Source of the DNA: Citrus sinensis
Lineage: Eukaryota > Streptophyta > Magnoliopsida > Sapindales > Rutaceae
DNA length: 64,000 bases
Assembly: GCF_022201045.2 (NCBI RefSeq)
Contig: NC_068558.1
Coordinates: 45,101,001 to 45,165,000, forward strand
Reading direction: 5' to 3'
This document shows, piece after piece, positions 10,789 through 22,917 of this stretch. Each line of letters starts with the position of its first letter. Position 1 is the first letter of the stretch. Below the pieces are notes generated by a model, which searched no databases, had not been told where the DNA came from, and saw nothing but the letters and a program-made list of their open reading frames with translations. The translations under genes were made by a program, and so were the position numbers.

Positions 10789-12241
10789 ATGGATGTGGAT
10801 ACTGGATAGCCCATTTTTTTTCTCTTTGCCTTACTTCTTCTCACACTGAATTTTCACATAATAATTGGTTCTGATTTACTGCGGAACAATTATTGAAGCC
10901 GATGATAGGGATCGTATTCAATTTTATCTGAACTTGGAATTTTTAGAAGCAGAATTAATTTTTCTTGTATGGTGCACTTGGTGAAGGACTTGACTGTATA
11001 GCTTCATGGTTGGCGGAAGGCGGTCCTCCTACCACTAGGGCTAGGAAGGCCAGCCTTGACGACCTCACAAATCGTACCATCGAGAAATTGGGTTATCAGG
11101 AAGGTGGTCATCTCAGGTAGCCCTTTAATATATAAGAAACAAAATATACTGCTATATATAGCTACGCCTTTGTTATTGCAATGATTTATCCAAGTTATAC
11201 AACGGGTTCCAGGGCTACCGTGGCAACAATTGGTGGGTTCCCAAGGCCACTGCTGAATATCAGCACTCAAAATTGGACCAGGATCCGGTGCTGAGCTGAG
11301 CTTGTGCTCAGCACCGGATCAATGGTCAGCAATTGCTTGGGACCCACATAAGGTAATTATTGACCATTGATCCGGTGCTGAGCTGAGCTTCCCTCAAAAT
11401 TTCGCCACAACATTTAATGAAGCAGTTGGTTACGAATTGGAACCTCCGTTTGACCCGTATGTGAATACCATCAACTATCTCTTATCATCCAACGCTATAC
11501 CTCACGTTGGGCTTGTATGTTATGTTGGCACTAAACCATATCTCGCCAACTACACTTATCGACGTGTGAAATTTAAAAACTTAATAGAGAATAGTTAATT
11601 TTTAAAAATACAGAGATTAATAAGATGAGAAATTAGCTCAAATTAATCAAAGAGACTAAAGAAGTATTTCTCCTTTTACTATATTTATAGGAATTAATCA
11701 TGACATTCTAAGTTTTTTTAATGCAGATATACTCTTAAACAATATAACCACACAGTTTAAGAGCGTATCCGCATTTAAAAAAAAAAAAAAAAGAATACCC
11801 ACACTACAAAAGGACTATATACACACATACATTGATTTTCTTAATATATACTTGCAGTTAGTTGCAGAGCTCTTAGGAGTTGAGTCAGGAGAAGACGCAG
11901 TGTTACCAACGTTACTATATGAGAGAACTTATGAGAATGTGTTACCTTATAATATAACAGTGGTTGAGTTCACTATTTATGTCTCTGATCTTAGGAACCA
12001 GGTTGCCATGTTTGGCATCAAAGACAAAGGCCTAATAGTGCCACCACAACTCGGCGCAGAGAGCAGAACAGAAAGTAACACCCTGTCGGCAGATGCCAAA
12101 TTCCTTGTCGTATACGCGAACCCCGCCGGAGATTTTAAGGATTGTTTATGGAACTGGCAGTTAACGCGAGGCCGGTGGATTTTTTCCCGTATGGTGGCAA
12201 TGGGAGGAATGCAAGAGAGCTTTCAGGATCTCAACCTTTAA
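10789..12241 (+). pseudogene. Decayed tandem copy of the desiccation-related (PCC13-62 type) gene
   Basis: All three exons are recognisable: exon 1 about 10,880-11,117, exon 2 11,213 to about 11,572, and exon 3 11,858-12,241. They follow the intact gene's order and splice positions (CATCTCAG|GT, CCAG|GGCTACC, GCAG|TTAGTTGCAGAG). The candidate start ATGGATGTGG runs into a stop after six codons. Exon 1 has a frameshift where the intact gene reads GAATTCTTC, and the frame then stops (TGA). Exon 2 carries a 118-bp MITE plus its 9-bp duplication (127 bases, not a multiple of three). Exon 3 is mostly open for 127 residues but changes frame before its C-terminus. It is a dead paralogue about 3 kb from its sister. 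Exon 3 could still be transcribed as noncoding RNA. Confidence 0.88.
11275..11392. mobile_element. Palindrome-bearing MITE inside exon 2 of the pseudogene, 118 bp
   Basis: A 9-bp direct repeat, CTCAAAATT, flanks it at 11266-11274 and 11393-11401. The ends are GGA and TCC. The left arm is a hairpin with GATCCGGTGCTGAGC facing GCTCAGCACCGGATC. The segment CTCAGCACCGGATCAATGG on the left is mirrored by CCATTGATCCGGTGCTGAG on the right. Removing the element and one repeat copy restores the exon order of the intact sister gene, which confirms it as an insertion. Confidence 0.85.
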
Positions 12242-12464
12242 TGGTTAATTTAAATTCCACTGTGTGATTCAAAATTAAGCTTAGAAAAAAATCTGAAGCT
12301 CAGAATAATTTGAGCCTAAATAGTTTTGCTTGTCAACTCTTGCCATCACCCATGATGGAACTAGCAACAGCGGCAGCCTCTGTGTTGCGACTTGCGAGAG
12401 TCGAACCACCAGCAGTAGCAGCCGTCGCGGAAGTTGAACTAACACGAGCAGCCATCACGGAATC

Positions 12465-12660
12465 CACTAGTTCTGATCTGATGATGATGATGAGATCAAC
12501 AATGATGATGATTTGTTGTTGCCATTGTTGTTGTTGATGATGATGATGATGATTTTGGTGGTGGTGATTATATTAATATTAATATTAATATTAAGGATAG
12601 TAATAATATTTGAATAATAATAATAATAATAAATAATGGTGATAATAGTTAATTGAGAAT
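12465..12660. repeat. Cluster of trinucleotide and hexanucleotide microsatellites
   Basis: Runs of GAT, TTG, GGT, ATATTA and AAT follow one another. They sit just downstream of the pseudogene and hold no believable gene. Confidence 0.8.
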
Positions 12661-13700
12661 CATTTTTGTTTCGATTCTAAAATAAAGTAACCACATCAAT
12701 AACAATACAGCTTATTCTGATTTTGATTGCTACAACTAAAATAAATAATTTATTTTAATTTACATTCCTCATTTCGATTTTAATCTATTTTGATTACAGA
12801 TTATTAAATGCACCCTAAATCCTAAGCCTAGAAAGAATGTCTTATGATTTGTGTGTTTTTTTTTATAATTATTTTGGGCTTTGCTTTTTTGATTGTGGGA
12901 GTAAATTGTCGAAATTTTGCCGAGATAATGAAGCATTTTCGTGTTTTTAATTTTAAAAAAAAGTTAAAAATACAAAAGCAAAATAAAAAGAAAACATAAT
13001 GAACTGCAATTCCATGCAATATTTTAGTTTTGATTAATAGTTAATTATGTCTTCCTTCTATTTATTTTTCTATTTAAACAAGATTGCTCTTAATTTTATC
13101 TTTTCCCTTGGCATGACAATAATTAAATAATTATTTATAATTTGATTCTCTTTCATCATTTACCTGGATTCTTTAATTGTATTACAGAGCACCTTTTAAT
13201 GATTCCGTAAGAGACTCAAACAGTCTAAACATAGACTAGCTAGTAAAGCTCACGAGTCACAATTCCCATATTCCGGTCCCAATAAAAACAAAAAAGTGAT
13301 TATTTATACCCTAAAAATTATTTTAAATACCATATTTTCTGTACATTCATATATTAATTTTAAAAAATTAAGTTTTACATTGCACGCTCTTTAAAATTAA
13401 AAAAAACACTTACTAAAATTATCTAAATTAATTGACTTGATTTACTTAAGACTCCAAAATTAAAATTAATTATCTAAATTAATTTTATAAATACTACCAA
13501 AAAATAAAAGGAGAAGAAGACGAAGAAGAAGTAAAAAAAAAATCTTTACAATACTTTTATTTTATTTTATTTTTGAAAAAATAAAAAGCATCACACATAC
13601 TTTACAATCAAAATATTAATTTCCTGATTTTTCGTCTAAATATTGATTAAGATGTTGAAAATAAAAATTTTAAGGTTCAAGACACAAAAATTATAAATTG
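12661..13700. other. Gene-free AT-rich DNA
   Basis: I see no gene or bounded element here. An (AC)n run lies at about 13,703-13,726, just past the end. Confidence 0.4.
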
Positions 13701-13869
13701 TATACACACACACACACACACACACATATTATGGGTGTTCAAAATAATTATGTAATAGTGACTTATAATAAATTGTCCTTGCTAGTAATTCGCATAATGA
13801 GTATTTTGTAATAAAATTTATATTAAAATTAGAGTGTTCATAGTAATTTTTAGAGTCAAATAGCCCTAC

Positions 13870-14525
13870 CCTTAAAAAAGAAAAAGAACGAAACTCTCCT
13901 ATTATTTGACTAAACTAATTGAAAACCCCTCTGATATTTTAAAACACATCCAATACCCGGCCCCTATGTATCAATTTTTATGTTGATCTTATCATTTTAC
14001 AGTTTTACTCGTGGTGGTTGTTTGACATTGGGAACATGGTAACTTTAATTATTTAATTAATTGAATAATTTTTTAGGTCATAATTAATTAAAAATTAAAT
14101 GGAAAATAAATATACATATACTATTTTCGGAGAATAAAAGTTGAGGATATTTAAAATAATAAAAATAATGTATATAAATGTATTGTTTCAACTTGTTTTA
14201 CTCTCCAAAAAAATAGTGTGTGTGTAAATTATTTTCAGATGTGGATGTCCGCATCTTTTAATTTTTAGTAAATTTAAAAAAAAATCAGAATTAATAAAAA
14301 ATTATGGCAATGCCCTTGCTTTTTGTCATAATTTTAAACTTAATTTTTCAATTAATTATGATTAAAATTATTTAAGTAATTAAATACTTAAAGATATATC
14401 CTCAATGTCAAATAAACAAAGGATAAAATAATAAGATAAAAAAAGATGGTCAAAGAAATTTTGATGTATTTTAAAGCATAGAAAAGATTTGATTATTATA
14501 ATCAAACGACATTAGGGATTTCCTT
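13870..14525. mobile_element. Probable inverted-repeat element, poorly bounded
   Basis: Blocks near the left (TTGTTTGACATTG at about 14,022, TTAATTATTTAA and CATAATTAATTAAAAATTAA at about 14,040-14,100) recur inverted on the right (CAATGTCAAATAAACAA at about 14,404, CAATTAATTATG at about 14,350). This symmetry suggests an old terminal-inverted-repeat element. No clean ends or target duplication were found. Confidence 0.35.
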
Positions 14526-14872
14526 CTTTTAGCCCGAAAAAAATAAAAAACGATTAGTAGGATGATTACTCAGTTTAAAATCGCTGCAAAGCATGTTTTA
14601 CTAACCCAATTATTATGTATCTGACTTTCTGAGTCCAAGAAAAGCAAAAGATAGGATTCCACCACATTTATGTTGATGATATGTCATGCATATTTGTAAT
14701 AATTATGTTTCTTTTTGAAATTATAAGGTATAATTTCGTCTGCAAAATCCTCTAAAGCATTCTAAAAGTTACTCCAATTATTTCTTATGACTAATTAAGC
14801 TTCCTATGAAAATGTTTGGAAGTGCCCCCATGTCTTTTGGAGCATATGTATCTTATCCGCATATTGTAGCCA

Positions 14873-15049
14873 TTAGCGAGTATTGAACACAATCTCATTC
14901 CAGATTCCACCACACAAAACCAAAGGATTACTCGCACCAAGCATTAGCTCATAGAAAAATTCTCCTCTGTGGCTGATCATGAGGACACCATAGCTAGCTT
15001 GACGGATATAGTCATCTTGGTTATATTTGCGGCCAAGCTCGATTCTTTC
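14873..15049 (-). other. Exon-like open frame, 58 codons, unidentified
   Basis: On the minus strand the frame is open from after a TAA at 15,050-15,052 to a TAA at 14,873-14,875. It reads ERIELGRKYNQDDYIRQASY, then GVLMISHRGEFFYELMLGAS, then NPLVLCGGIWNEIVFNTR. The composition (Trp, Cys, Tyr, Phe, charged residues, no low-complexity runs) is that of a real protein and unlike neighbouring AT-rich noise. An AG at the 5' side could be an acceptor. I do not recognise the family and see no companion exon. It is either a gene relic or an unannotated terminal exon. Confidence 0.4.
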
Positions 15050-15388
15050 TTAACTCATCAATCATACTTCTGTTGAAAGTTTCGAGTAAAAAACAAAATG
15101 CATGCGCATGTTGGGCACGCTTAAACATTTTGTCCAGCAAACCCACTTTATGGTTATAATGGTTCGTTGTATGCTGCACAAAATTTCAAACGGGTCGGCG
15201 CCGTGGGCCACTTTTCAAAATTGTCCTCACGAGTGGCGATCGAGTGCCGTGGTCACTTGACTGCACTGCGTACGACTAGTAATTAACAGACGACATTAAC
15301 TTCCGGAAATTGCAAAGGTATGTACTTAACTCATATTTGACAATAATGAAGGAAAGATGTTAACCTAAAGGGAGTGTATTTGTATATA

Positions 15389-15496
15389 TGTTACAGATTC
15401 TGTAACATACATAACCTAAAGGGATGGTTTCTCTCTCTCCTCATGACACATGTGCACTTCTCCTTGGGTGTAGTGTATGTTACGGATTCTGTAACA
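15389..15496. mobile_element. Small double-hairpin MITE candidate, 108 bp
   Basis: TGTTACAGATTCTGTAACA at the left and TGTTACGGATTCTGTAACA at the right are each near-perfect palindromes, and they face each other, extending into TACATAAC and GTGTATG. No exact target duplication was seen. The 13-base string TAACCTAAAGGGA occurs both just outside (15,361) and inside (15,412), which hints at a local duplication. Confidence 0.55.
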
Positions 15497-15499
15497 TAG

Positions 15500-16060
15500 C
15501 AACCTCCGTTAATAAAGATTTAAAAGACAACTATTGATTGATTGTCAATCAGCATTAACATTGATCTTTATAGATTAATTAAATTCTCAATTTTCTTAAT
15601 TATAACATTTTTTTTCATACGGTGGAGATTGCCAGTTTCCATCTACCGAAATCAATATATATCACGTACATACCTACTAATTGTTCTTATAATGGTCAAT
15701 AACCTCCCTAACACCATAATTTTATATTATTATCTTTATTTTTAAATACATTTTTATTCATATTTATTATTAATTAAATAAATCATATAAACAAAAAATT
15801 AAATATTAAAAATAAGAAATATATATAGATTTTGGTGCAAATAAAAAAATTAATAGTAAGATATTTTCTTAAATGTTTTGTTTTTTTTCACTTTTTTTTC
15901 TTGTAATGATTAATGAATATATATTTTATATTTTCAAGATAAAATATCAAACAAATAACCCATTTATCCCTTGTTTTCTCTTAAATTTTTTATACCAATG
16001 AATTATTGACTATTATAAAAACAATAAGGGAATAAGTAGTATATATTAATTTCAGTAGGG
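15500..16060. other. AT-rich gene-free DNA
   Basis: Only AT-rich sequence with long T and A runs is visible. No gene is supported. Confidence 0.4.
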
Positions 16061-16062
16061 AG

Positions 16063-16178
16063 AAAGTGAGAATCTCCCTTTAAGACTTGGTATAATGATT
16101 ATAAAAAGTGCATGCTTTCTAAAGTGAGAATCTCCCTTTAAGACTTGGTATAATGATTATAAAAAGTGCATGCTTTCT
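16063..16178. repeat. Perfect tandem duplication, 2 x 58 bp
   Basis: The unit beginning AAAGTGAGAATCTCCC and ending GTGCATGCTTTCT occurs twice head to tail, at 16,063-16,120 and 16,121-16,178. I see no differences, so it is recent. Confidence 0.92.
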
Positions 16179-16915
16179 AAAATGTTTGAGGATAATGTAG
16201 AGATCAGAGGAAATTAATTAACGTAATTATGTTGTTTTAATATATCATCCTGCAAGTGGGTTTGGATGCTTTTCCCTCAGGGTAATAAACGTAATTACTT
16301 GCGTAAGCTGGCCGGACATAAGTTGACTTTTTAGAATAATTGGTCGAAACTTCAGATGGCCATTCATTTAATCACTCTTCTGAATTTAGACAACGAGCTA
16401 GTTGTTGTTTTAGAAAAAAAAAAAAAAAAAATTCATGAGCTAGCTGATTAACGCTATTATGGAATCTCATCGGTTTTTTTTTTCTTTTTAAAAAAATATT
16501 TGGAAAATATCATTCACTTGATATAGATGTTCTTTTTCACAACGGAAAGGAGTACCGTACTTCTGATTAATGTATTTGTATATATATTATCCCACCGAAT
16601 GATGAAATAAAATCTAATATGATCAACTATACGTGTTGAGCAGTTAAAAATTTTATGTCACGTATTTAATAATGAGAATATATTTTCATGACGGCTTGAA
16701 TATATAATACTTTTTTATCTAATTATGCATTCATGCAATTGTTCAAATCTTCAAAAAGAAATTTACATACTTATTAAAGTTCAGAGGGAGACATCGAATA
16801 CAAAAGTCTGCCCCTCTATCTTGCAGACGTGTAGCCAGCGCACAAGAAGAAGAAGTAGTACTAGGGAGATTTGATAATCCTGAAACGGAAAATCAGATTC
16901 CATTCTAAATTAACA

Positions 16916-19473
16916 TTAAGGGATCCATTTGGGATCCCTAGGGCTAAAGAATGAATCCTTGACATGAGAATCAAGCAACATAAGCGCAGCATTATTCGAC
17001 TTGATGCAGCGTGGAGTCTTATACTGATTGATGGATCCGCCTTGGCTAACAAGCAAATCCATCAGCGTCTCAAAGGTGCCAGGTTCGACAACACGTATCT
17101 CGAGCGGTCCAACGGATTTATCATGCGAACGGCAGCGCCTGTACACATAATCAAGTTGTTCTTCGACAGCAATGCAACACTCTTCAAGTACCTTCTGATG
17201 ATCAAGTGGGAGTGCTGGCGAGTCCACTATTTGAATCTCCCAGTATAATACATAGTGGCCGGGCACAGTCGATGTATCAGCATAGCTTGTGTATTCTACA
17301 AGTAGCGCACTGTAAGGTTCTAATAAGTTTTTAGCAATAGTCACGCTTTTGTGCAAATCTTCTTCGTTGGTTTTGTCATTGTCTATGCTCAAAACAACAT
17401 TTCTCCTGCATATGAATCGAAATTGTGGCGCCCGATTGTAGAATCCAGTCACTTGGAGTACATCGCCAATTCGATATCGATTCAGCCCTAAACAACACAA
17501 CATATATCTCAGCAATAAAATCCGAATAATTAAGAAGATAAATTTATCAAAACTCTCCCTATTATTATTGTTGAAATTAATCTCCTGCCATTAAAAAAAA
17601 TTATGATATTTTTTGTGCTTTTACTGTTTTACTCTTGAAAAATTTTACAAATTTTATTTTTTTGAGGGGTAAAATAATTTAAAATGGACAAAAAAAATGA
17701 AAATTAATATCTTTTTTTAACATGAACGAGAGCTTTGAAACATGATGAGAAAATGAATAATTTACTAAAACAATATGGTTTTTTTTTTCCATCATTTTTC
17801 TTAGTTAAGAATATCTAAAGAGGGAAATTATAATCTTACCGGCAAAAGTGGTGACAACCAATTCATAGTAATGGCCGACTCTAACATGCCCCAAATCAAC
17901 AAGCTTATCGTTTGGCACCTCCTCTTCTTCATTAAATTCCATTGAAAGCAGCGTGCCATTCTCACCTCCCAATGGCAAAAATTCAAAATAACACATGTTA
18001 GGCAAGAGGGTAAACGAGACGTCAGCAGGATTACTCAAGGGTTTCAAATTTACACCGAAGTAACACTCAGATGAAGCATACATGGTGCCCACCAAGGGCA
18101 ACTTCCCTGCACTATAATACTCCAGGGATGGTATATATTGTGCCATAGAGCCAGTGACTACAGCCTCAATGTACTTAGCCCTAGGCCAAAGTTGACACAA
18201 GATTCCTTTCCATGATGGACGGCTACAAATTTCCTCAATCTCGTCGGCGAGAGTGGGGTTTGGCGATGTTAGTAGGGACAACGTCGAGGAACGGCATCCG
18301 GGGTCAGTGATCGTAAGATCAAGCCGACCTGAGCGGATATCATTGCATAACTGAAACCAATTACGCTCGAGAAAAGATATAGCTCGAAGAAGAGCTGATG
18401 CAAACACGGCACCTAGCCGCAGGACTTGGTGACGATGGATTAGACCAGCTAGCAACTGGCAGTACATGCTTTGGTTGCTGTCATTGCACAAGATGGCTGG
18501 GTCTGGGCTAGTGAAGTCGTTATACGGGTCGCGTGTTCGGCACTTGAAATGCTTGCTTTTGTAGTAGCTGGTGAGCACAGTACGAGTGGGCAAGCCACTG
18601 GGTGTGGACATTTCAGCCTTGACAAAGTAAAAGTACATAGCCTTGCCTTCATCTAATCCGCAAATGTACCTGTAAGTGAAATTCAATCCATGAACGTGCA
18701 CGTGTCTGATATAAAGTTAGTTTAGTGTTTGAGAATCACAACCAAAGATTGAGAATGGATAATGTCTATTGCCATATTAATGGTTATGAAATGAACGATC
18801 GAATATTTTATATTCATGATAAATGCAAATTCTAATCATGCGTTACACGTCACTTGCACAGCATTCTATACAGTACGCCTAGACCTGATTAACTAGAATG
18901 TGTTCACCTCCTATGAAAATGGAAATAAAAAGAACAAATAAGGGAAACATAGGAAATTAGGATATATAATATAACTGGTTCATGATTGGCATGATGAGAT
19001 TATAGAGGAAGGTTCGACGGTCAAGATCTTCTGCTATCGATGGCATCAGCTTTGGCTCTCCTGCAGAAGTCCCCGAACTGCAAACACCGAAACACAACTA
19101 AATGAACATGATGAAAACTAGTTTAAAGAGTTATTAGCAAAAGCGATAAAACATGCAGGGGGAAGATATAGAGAGACCTGCATAACATTTCAGTAATGGG
19201 GTGTCCGGAAATAAGTGAAGAGTCTTCACCACTAATAGCTATTCTTTGGATATAAGGATAAATATTCTTGTAGGTACTAACAGGAACGCATCGCTTGAAA
19301 TCAGATACATCTTTTGAACCTCTCAAATACTTGCGCAAGTACTCAGTTTCTCCATTTCGTATTAAGATCTCTCTCAAAAGATTATTTTGCACTTCATCGG
19401 CTTTTGCTGTTAGCTTTTCAATCTCCTTCAATGCCTCCTCACCTTTATACTCCAGTTTCTTCCCGTAATGCAT
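16916..19473 (-). CDS. GH3: GH3 auxin-amido synthetase (group II)
   Basis: Four exons (19,473-19,178; 19,077-18,976; 18,669-17,840; 17,487-16,916) join in frame to 599 residues, the usual GH3 length. All introns are GT-AG. The start is the ATG at 19,473, since the frame upstream uses no ATG. GH3 enzymes adenylate an acyl acid with ATP, then transfer it to an amino acid. The three nucleotide-binding motifs are present: [13 protein letters not shown] (residues 99-111), [11 protein letters not shown] (about 330-340) and YRIGD (about 414-418). [31 protein letters not shown] and [14 protein letters not shown] match the group that conjugates indole-3-acetic acid to Asp/Glu, as in Arabidopsis GH3.17. 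Substrate preference is inferred from similarity only. A TATATAAA lies about 100 bases upstream of the ATG. It is an isolated gene within repeat-rich DNA. Confidence 0.95.
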
Positions 19474-19568
19474 TCTTTTGGAGGAACTTAACAAATGAGA
19501 AGAAAAGAAGTTTGAAGGATATTCTCACCCTGTTCGTTGAGTATGGGTTTTTATGACCCGCAAGTTCT

Positions 19569-19578
19569 TTATATAAAA
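19569..19578 (-). promoter_or_regulatory. Probable TATA box of the GH3 gene
   Basis: TTTATATAAA on the minus strand lies about 100 bases upstream of the GH3 start codon, a normal plant spacing. Confidence 0.5.
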
Positions 19579-19955
19579 AAAATTGCAAGTTAGATTATGT
19601 GTAGTTCTTGAAAACATGCTTCTCGTTTTATCCCCACATTATTGCTAACCGATCGATTGGCAATTTGGCCTAGATTCCATCTACAATTAATGTGGCCACT
19701 CACAGGCTTTATTTGAAGAAAGTGACCGGCATTTACATGGATATTGTGCCATGAATTAGATACCACATACTACTAGGACTTCGCCTAGCGCTTTTCAAAG
19801 TATTTGGCATTGGAGTTCGAATTATGAAGGAGACAAGGGACTAAAAAATTAATTTAGACATTATTTATTCTCTTACTTAAAAAAGAAAAATAAAAAAGAA
19901 TAATTTATTATTTCAAAGAAGTTCCCTTGGATCATTTTTTTTTCATTCACTCATT

Positions 19956-20227
19956 ATTAGATATATGCTTCAACCAATTATAATAGTATGTATACACATA
20001 TGGCAACTAATAAACAAATAAGCAGTAGTGTTCTTGGAGCACCCAAGAGCCCAGTTAATAAAATTAGCTTAATTATATAGGTGAAATGAATATTAGATAT
20101 ATGCTTCAACCAATTATAATAATATGTATACACATATGGCAACTAATAAACAAATAAGCATTAGTGTTCTTAGAGCACCCAAGAGCCCAGTTAACAAAAT
20201 TAGCTTAATTATATAGGTGAAATGAAT
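19956..20227. repeat. Tandem duplication, 2 x 136 bp
   Basis: The unit from ATTAGATATATGCTTC to GGTGAAATGAAT occurs at 19,956-20,091 and again at 20,092-20,227. Only a few base differences are visible (for example AATAGTATG against AATAATATG). Confidence 0.9.
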
Positions 20228-20322
20228 ATTAATGCATCCTACTAATGAATCACATCCCAACCCCACCAAGACAATTTTATGAGATAAATTTGTTGTCAAT
20301 TCAAAATTTAAGGGTATTCATT

Positions 20323-20750
20323 AAAATATTTTAACTTTTATTTGCTCTTGTATGAAGTTAAAGAAGGATTAGAGCTGGCTTTTTTATTATTAGATTGGTA
20401 TTTTGGTAGTATTTGGTTCTAAAACAACGATTATATACATGTATAATATACACTTTTAGAGTGCTATTTAGTCACTATTTCTTGACTAGAAGAAAGGAGT
20501 GTAGTGCAAAATAGCAAGAAAATCAAACCTGTGCTATTTACTCATTAAAATATTTCAACTTTTAATTGCTCTTATATGAACTTAAAGCAGGATTAGAGTT
20601 GGCTCTCTGTTATTAGATTGGTATTTTGGTAGTATTTGGTTCTATAACAACGATTATAGACATGTATAATATATACTTTTAGAGTGCTATTTAGTCACTA
20701 CTTCTTGTCTAAAAAAAGAAGTGTAGTGCAAAACAGCAAGAAAATCAAAT
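20323..20750. repeat. Tandem duplication, about 2 x 224 bp, older
   Basis: The copies begin AAAATATTTTAACTTTTA at 20,323 and AAAATATTTCAACTTTTA at 20,547. Both contain GATTGGTATTTTGGTAGTAT and GAGTGCTATTTAGTCACTA. More substitutions and small gaps than in the 136-bp pair suggest greater age. Confidence 0.88.
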
Positions 20751-22910
20751 TTTGATTATCTACAAGCTCGCTCGCTCGCTCTCTCTATTAAAGTAAGTAT
20801 ATAACGTGCAAAACACTAAAAAGAAGCCCCTACTTCATTTCTTTATTTGAGTAGCTACGTACGCTAAATTAAAGCTCAAAATTGAAGGACTTTCAGGTAT
20901 ATAGATCAATTAGAAATATTTTAGAATACGGAATCAAGTTGCAGCATGATTAGTCATTCAATTTGATCACAGTTAATTCCCTTTAATTAATAAAAGTTGT
21001 TCTTTAGTACCAAATGAGACAATCCCAACCATTAAATGGTGAATGCGATATATATGCTTATTCAATATATTGATTGTCATGGTCGACATCTTGACGCATG
21101 TATTGATCGATCAACAAGGTCGATTCTGCGGCGTCCAATTTCGACCTTTCCTTTTACTTTTTTGAAGCTGGTGGTGAGTGACGCATTGGAATGCTGCTGC
21201 CGACGCTCTCTTCCTCTTCATCACATGGCAATTTTAGTGAAACAATAGCGCTAGTGCGATATAACCATTTAGCCATAGCTGGGAATAATTTGATAGTGCG
21301 TAATAAAGCTAAACTTCTGGGGAATTCAATAATTTTTACATGACTAGATGCAGCACATAACTAGCTAGCTAGCGTGCCATCAATCAGTCAAATCATGGTG
21401 TCCTCCAAAATTTACTTGGAGGTATTATCTGTACGGTATATATGCACTGATATCATCAGCTTTCCAATCTTTAAAGCTCTGTCGATCTATCATCTTTTCT
21501 CCAGTATCTTATCCAAAATTCCTTTTGTTTTTTTTGAAAAAAAAAAAGATTGTTATATACTTACGATCAAAAATATGGTTAAGAAGTATTTTGAGAATTA
21601 GTTCAGAAAAAATCTACTCTAATGAAAATTTAAAGGAAAAATCGATCACAAAACTCTACTCTCATGAACAAAAGAGAAGATATCTACTCCTACACTTATT
21701 TTATGGTGAGGAATTTCCCTATTTGATGTGCTTCGTGAAAGAAGTATATTTGTTCTTTAATATATGTAATACGTTAGATTTCATAATGAATTAGTTTTCA
21801 CTTTTCAATACCTATTTATTTTGTATTTGCTAAGATTGACATCAGAGTCTTAAGAAAGATGTAGTCTATATATTTTGTTTAATATCTTATACAAAGTAGA
21901 TTCATGAAATTTTGATGAAGTTACATATTTGAGGGGATATTTTGTCTAATTATTTATATAAAATATGACATACTATTGTACTAAAATTTATATAAAGACA
22001 ACTTGTTCCGAAGTTAATGGTTAATACAAGTTATTCAATGCTGAAGCCGCTTTTGTGTGTGAAGTGCTAACCCAATTTTACTAGAATGCAGCAAACAAAG
22101 TTTTTCTCCTTGAACTGTACTTTATTTTAGTATACTTAGAAAGTATTGGTCGTATATGAGTAAATTTTTATTTGAAGAGCTCTTAATAAGTTGTTTTTGA
22201 GTGTGCGCTTTCACGGATAATACATTTTAGAAATCTTTATTGAAATATTTTATACACCATCACCTATAACTTATATCAAACCTAAATATAGTCACATCAT
22301 AGCTTTTAAGTATTTTACAGGCTGTCATGTTCTTGAATTAGGCAACCATTTGTGAGTTGCTCTAAATAGCTGCCTTGACAAGTATTTGCGAAGACAGTTT
22401 AATTGCATTCCTCTGGAGGCAATTTGGCTTGATTATGTGGTTAACATAAGCACATTCTTGTTTCTTTCTGAAATATATGATTCGTGTGGTCTATTTACGA
22501 TGAATTTGATATGTTATAACTGATTATGAAGGTGGGACTAGGAGGGTTTCTTTGAAAACCGATCAATCCATTGTACGTCAGCTCTAAGAAATAAGGTATA
22601 AAAGTTGCAATTTAGCTGACCATTTCTCTCCCCTTGTTAAGCTTATGTTTATGAATGTAATTAAAGGAGCATTTCCGTTTCTTAAATGCTTCAGAACAGT
22701 CTACCCAGTTAAATGCTTCATAACCTCTGATTTTAAATGCTTTTTTATTTTATTTTTTTTCTCTTTTTATTTTAGTAAGCATGATTTTATTATATAAAAC
22801 TAACTTGAGTTTGCATATTTTTATTATTAATAATAAAATATTACTTTGAGAAGGGTATGAGTCTTCCATTGCTTTTATTTTGCATCCATTAAAAGATACA
22901 TTTAGGTAGC
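20751..22910. other. Gene-free DNA
   Basis: No supported gene is visible. Several short open frames here show no motif and have AT-driven composition. Confidence 0.4.
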
Positions 22911-22917
22911 GTTTACT

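Noticed and set aside
12310-12537. 75-codon frame rich in Ala and Met
   Set aside because: It is translated microsatellite (GAT and TTG runs) following the pseudogene, and its Met/Cys run is an artefact of the repeat.
16964-17248. Plus-strand 94-codon frame
   Set aside because: It is antisense to exon 4 of GH3, whose frame carries the conserved family sequence. The plus-strand translation has no recognisable features.
21374-21794. Two overlapping short frames of 75-89 codons
   Set aside because: The composition is AT-driven (Ile, Lys, Tyr, Phe), with no motif and no splice-linked partner.
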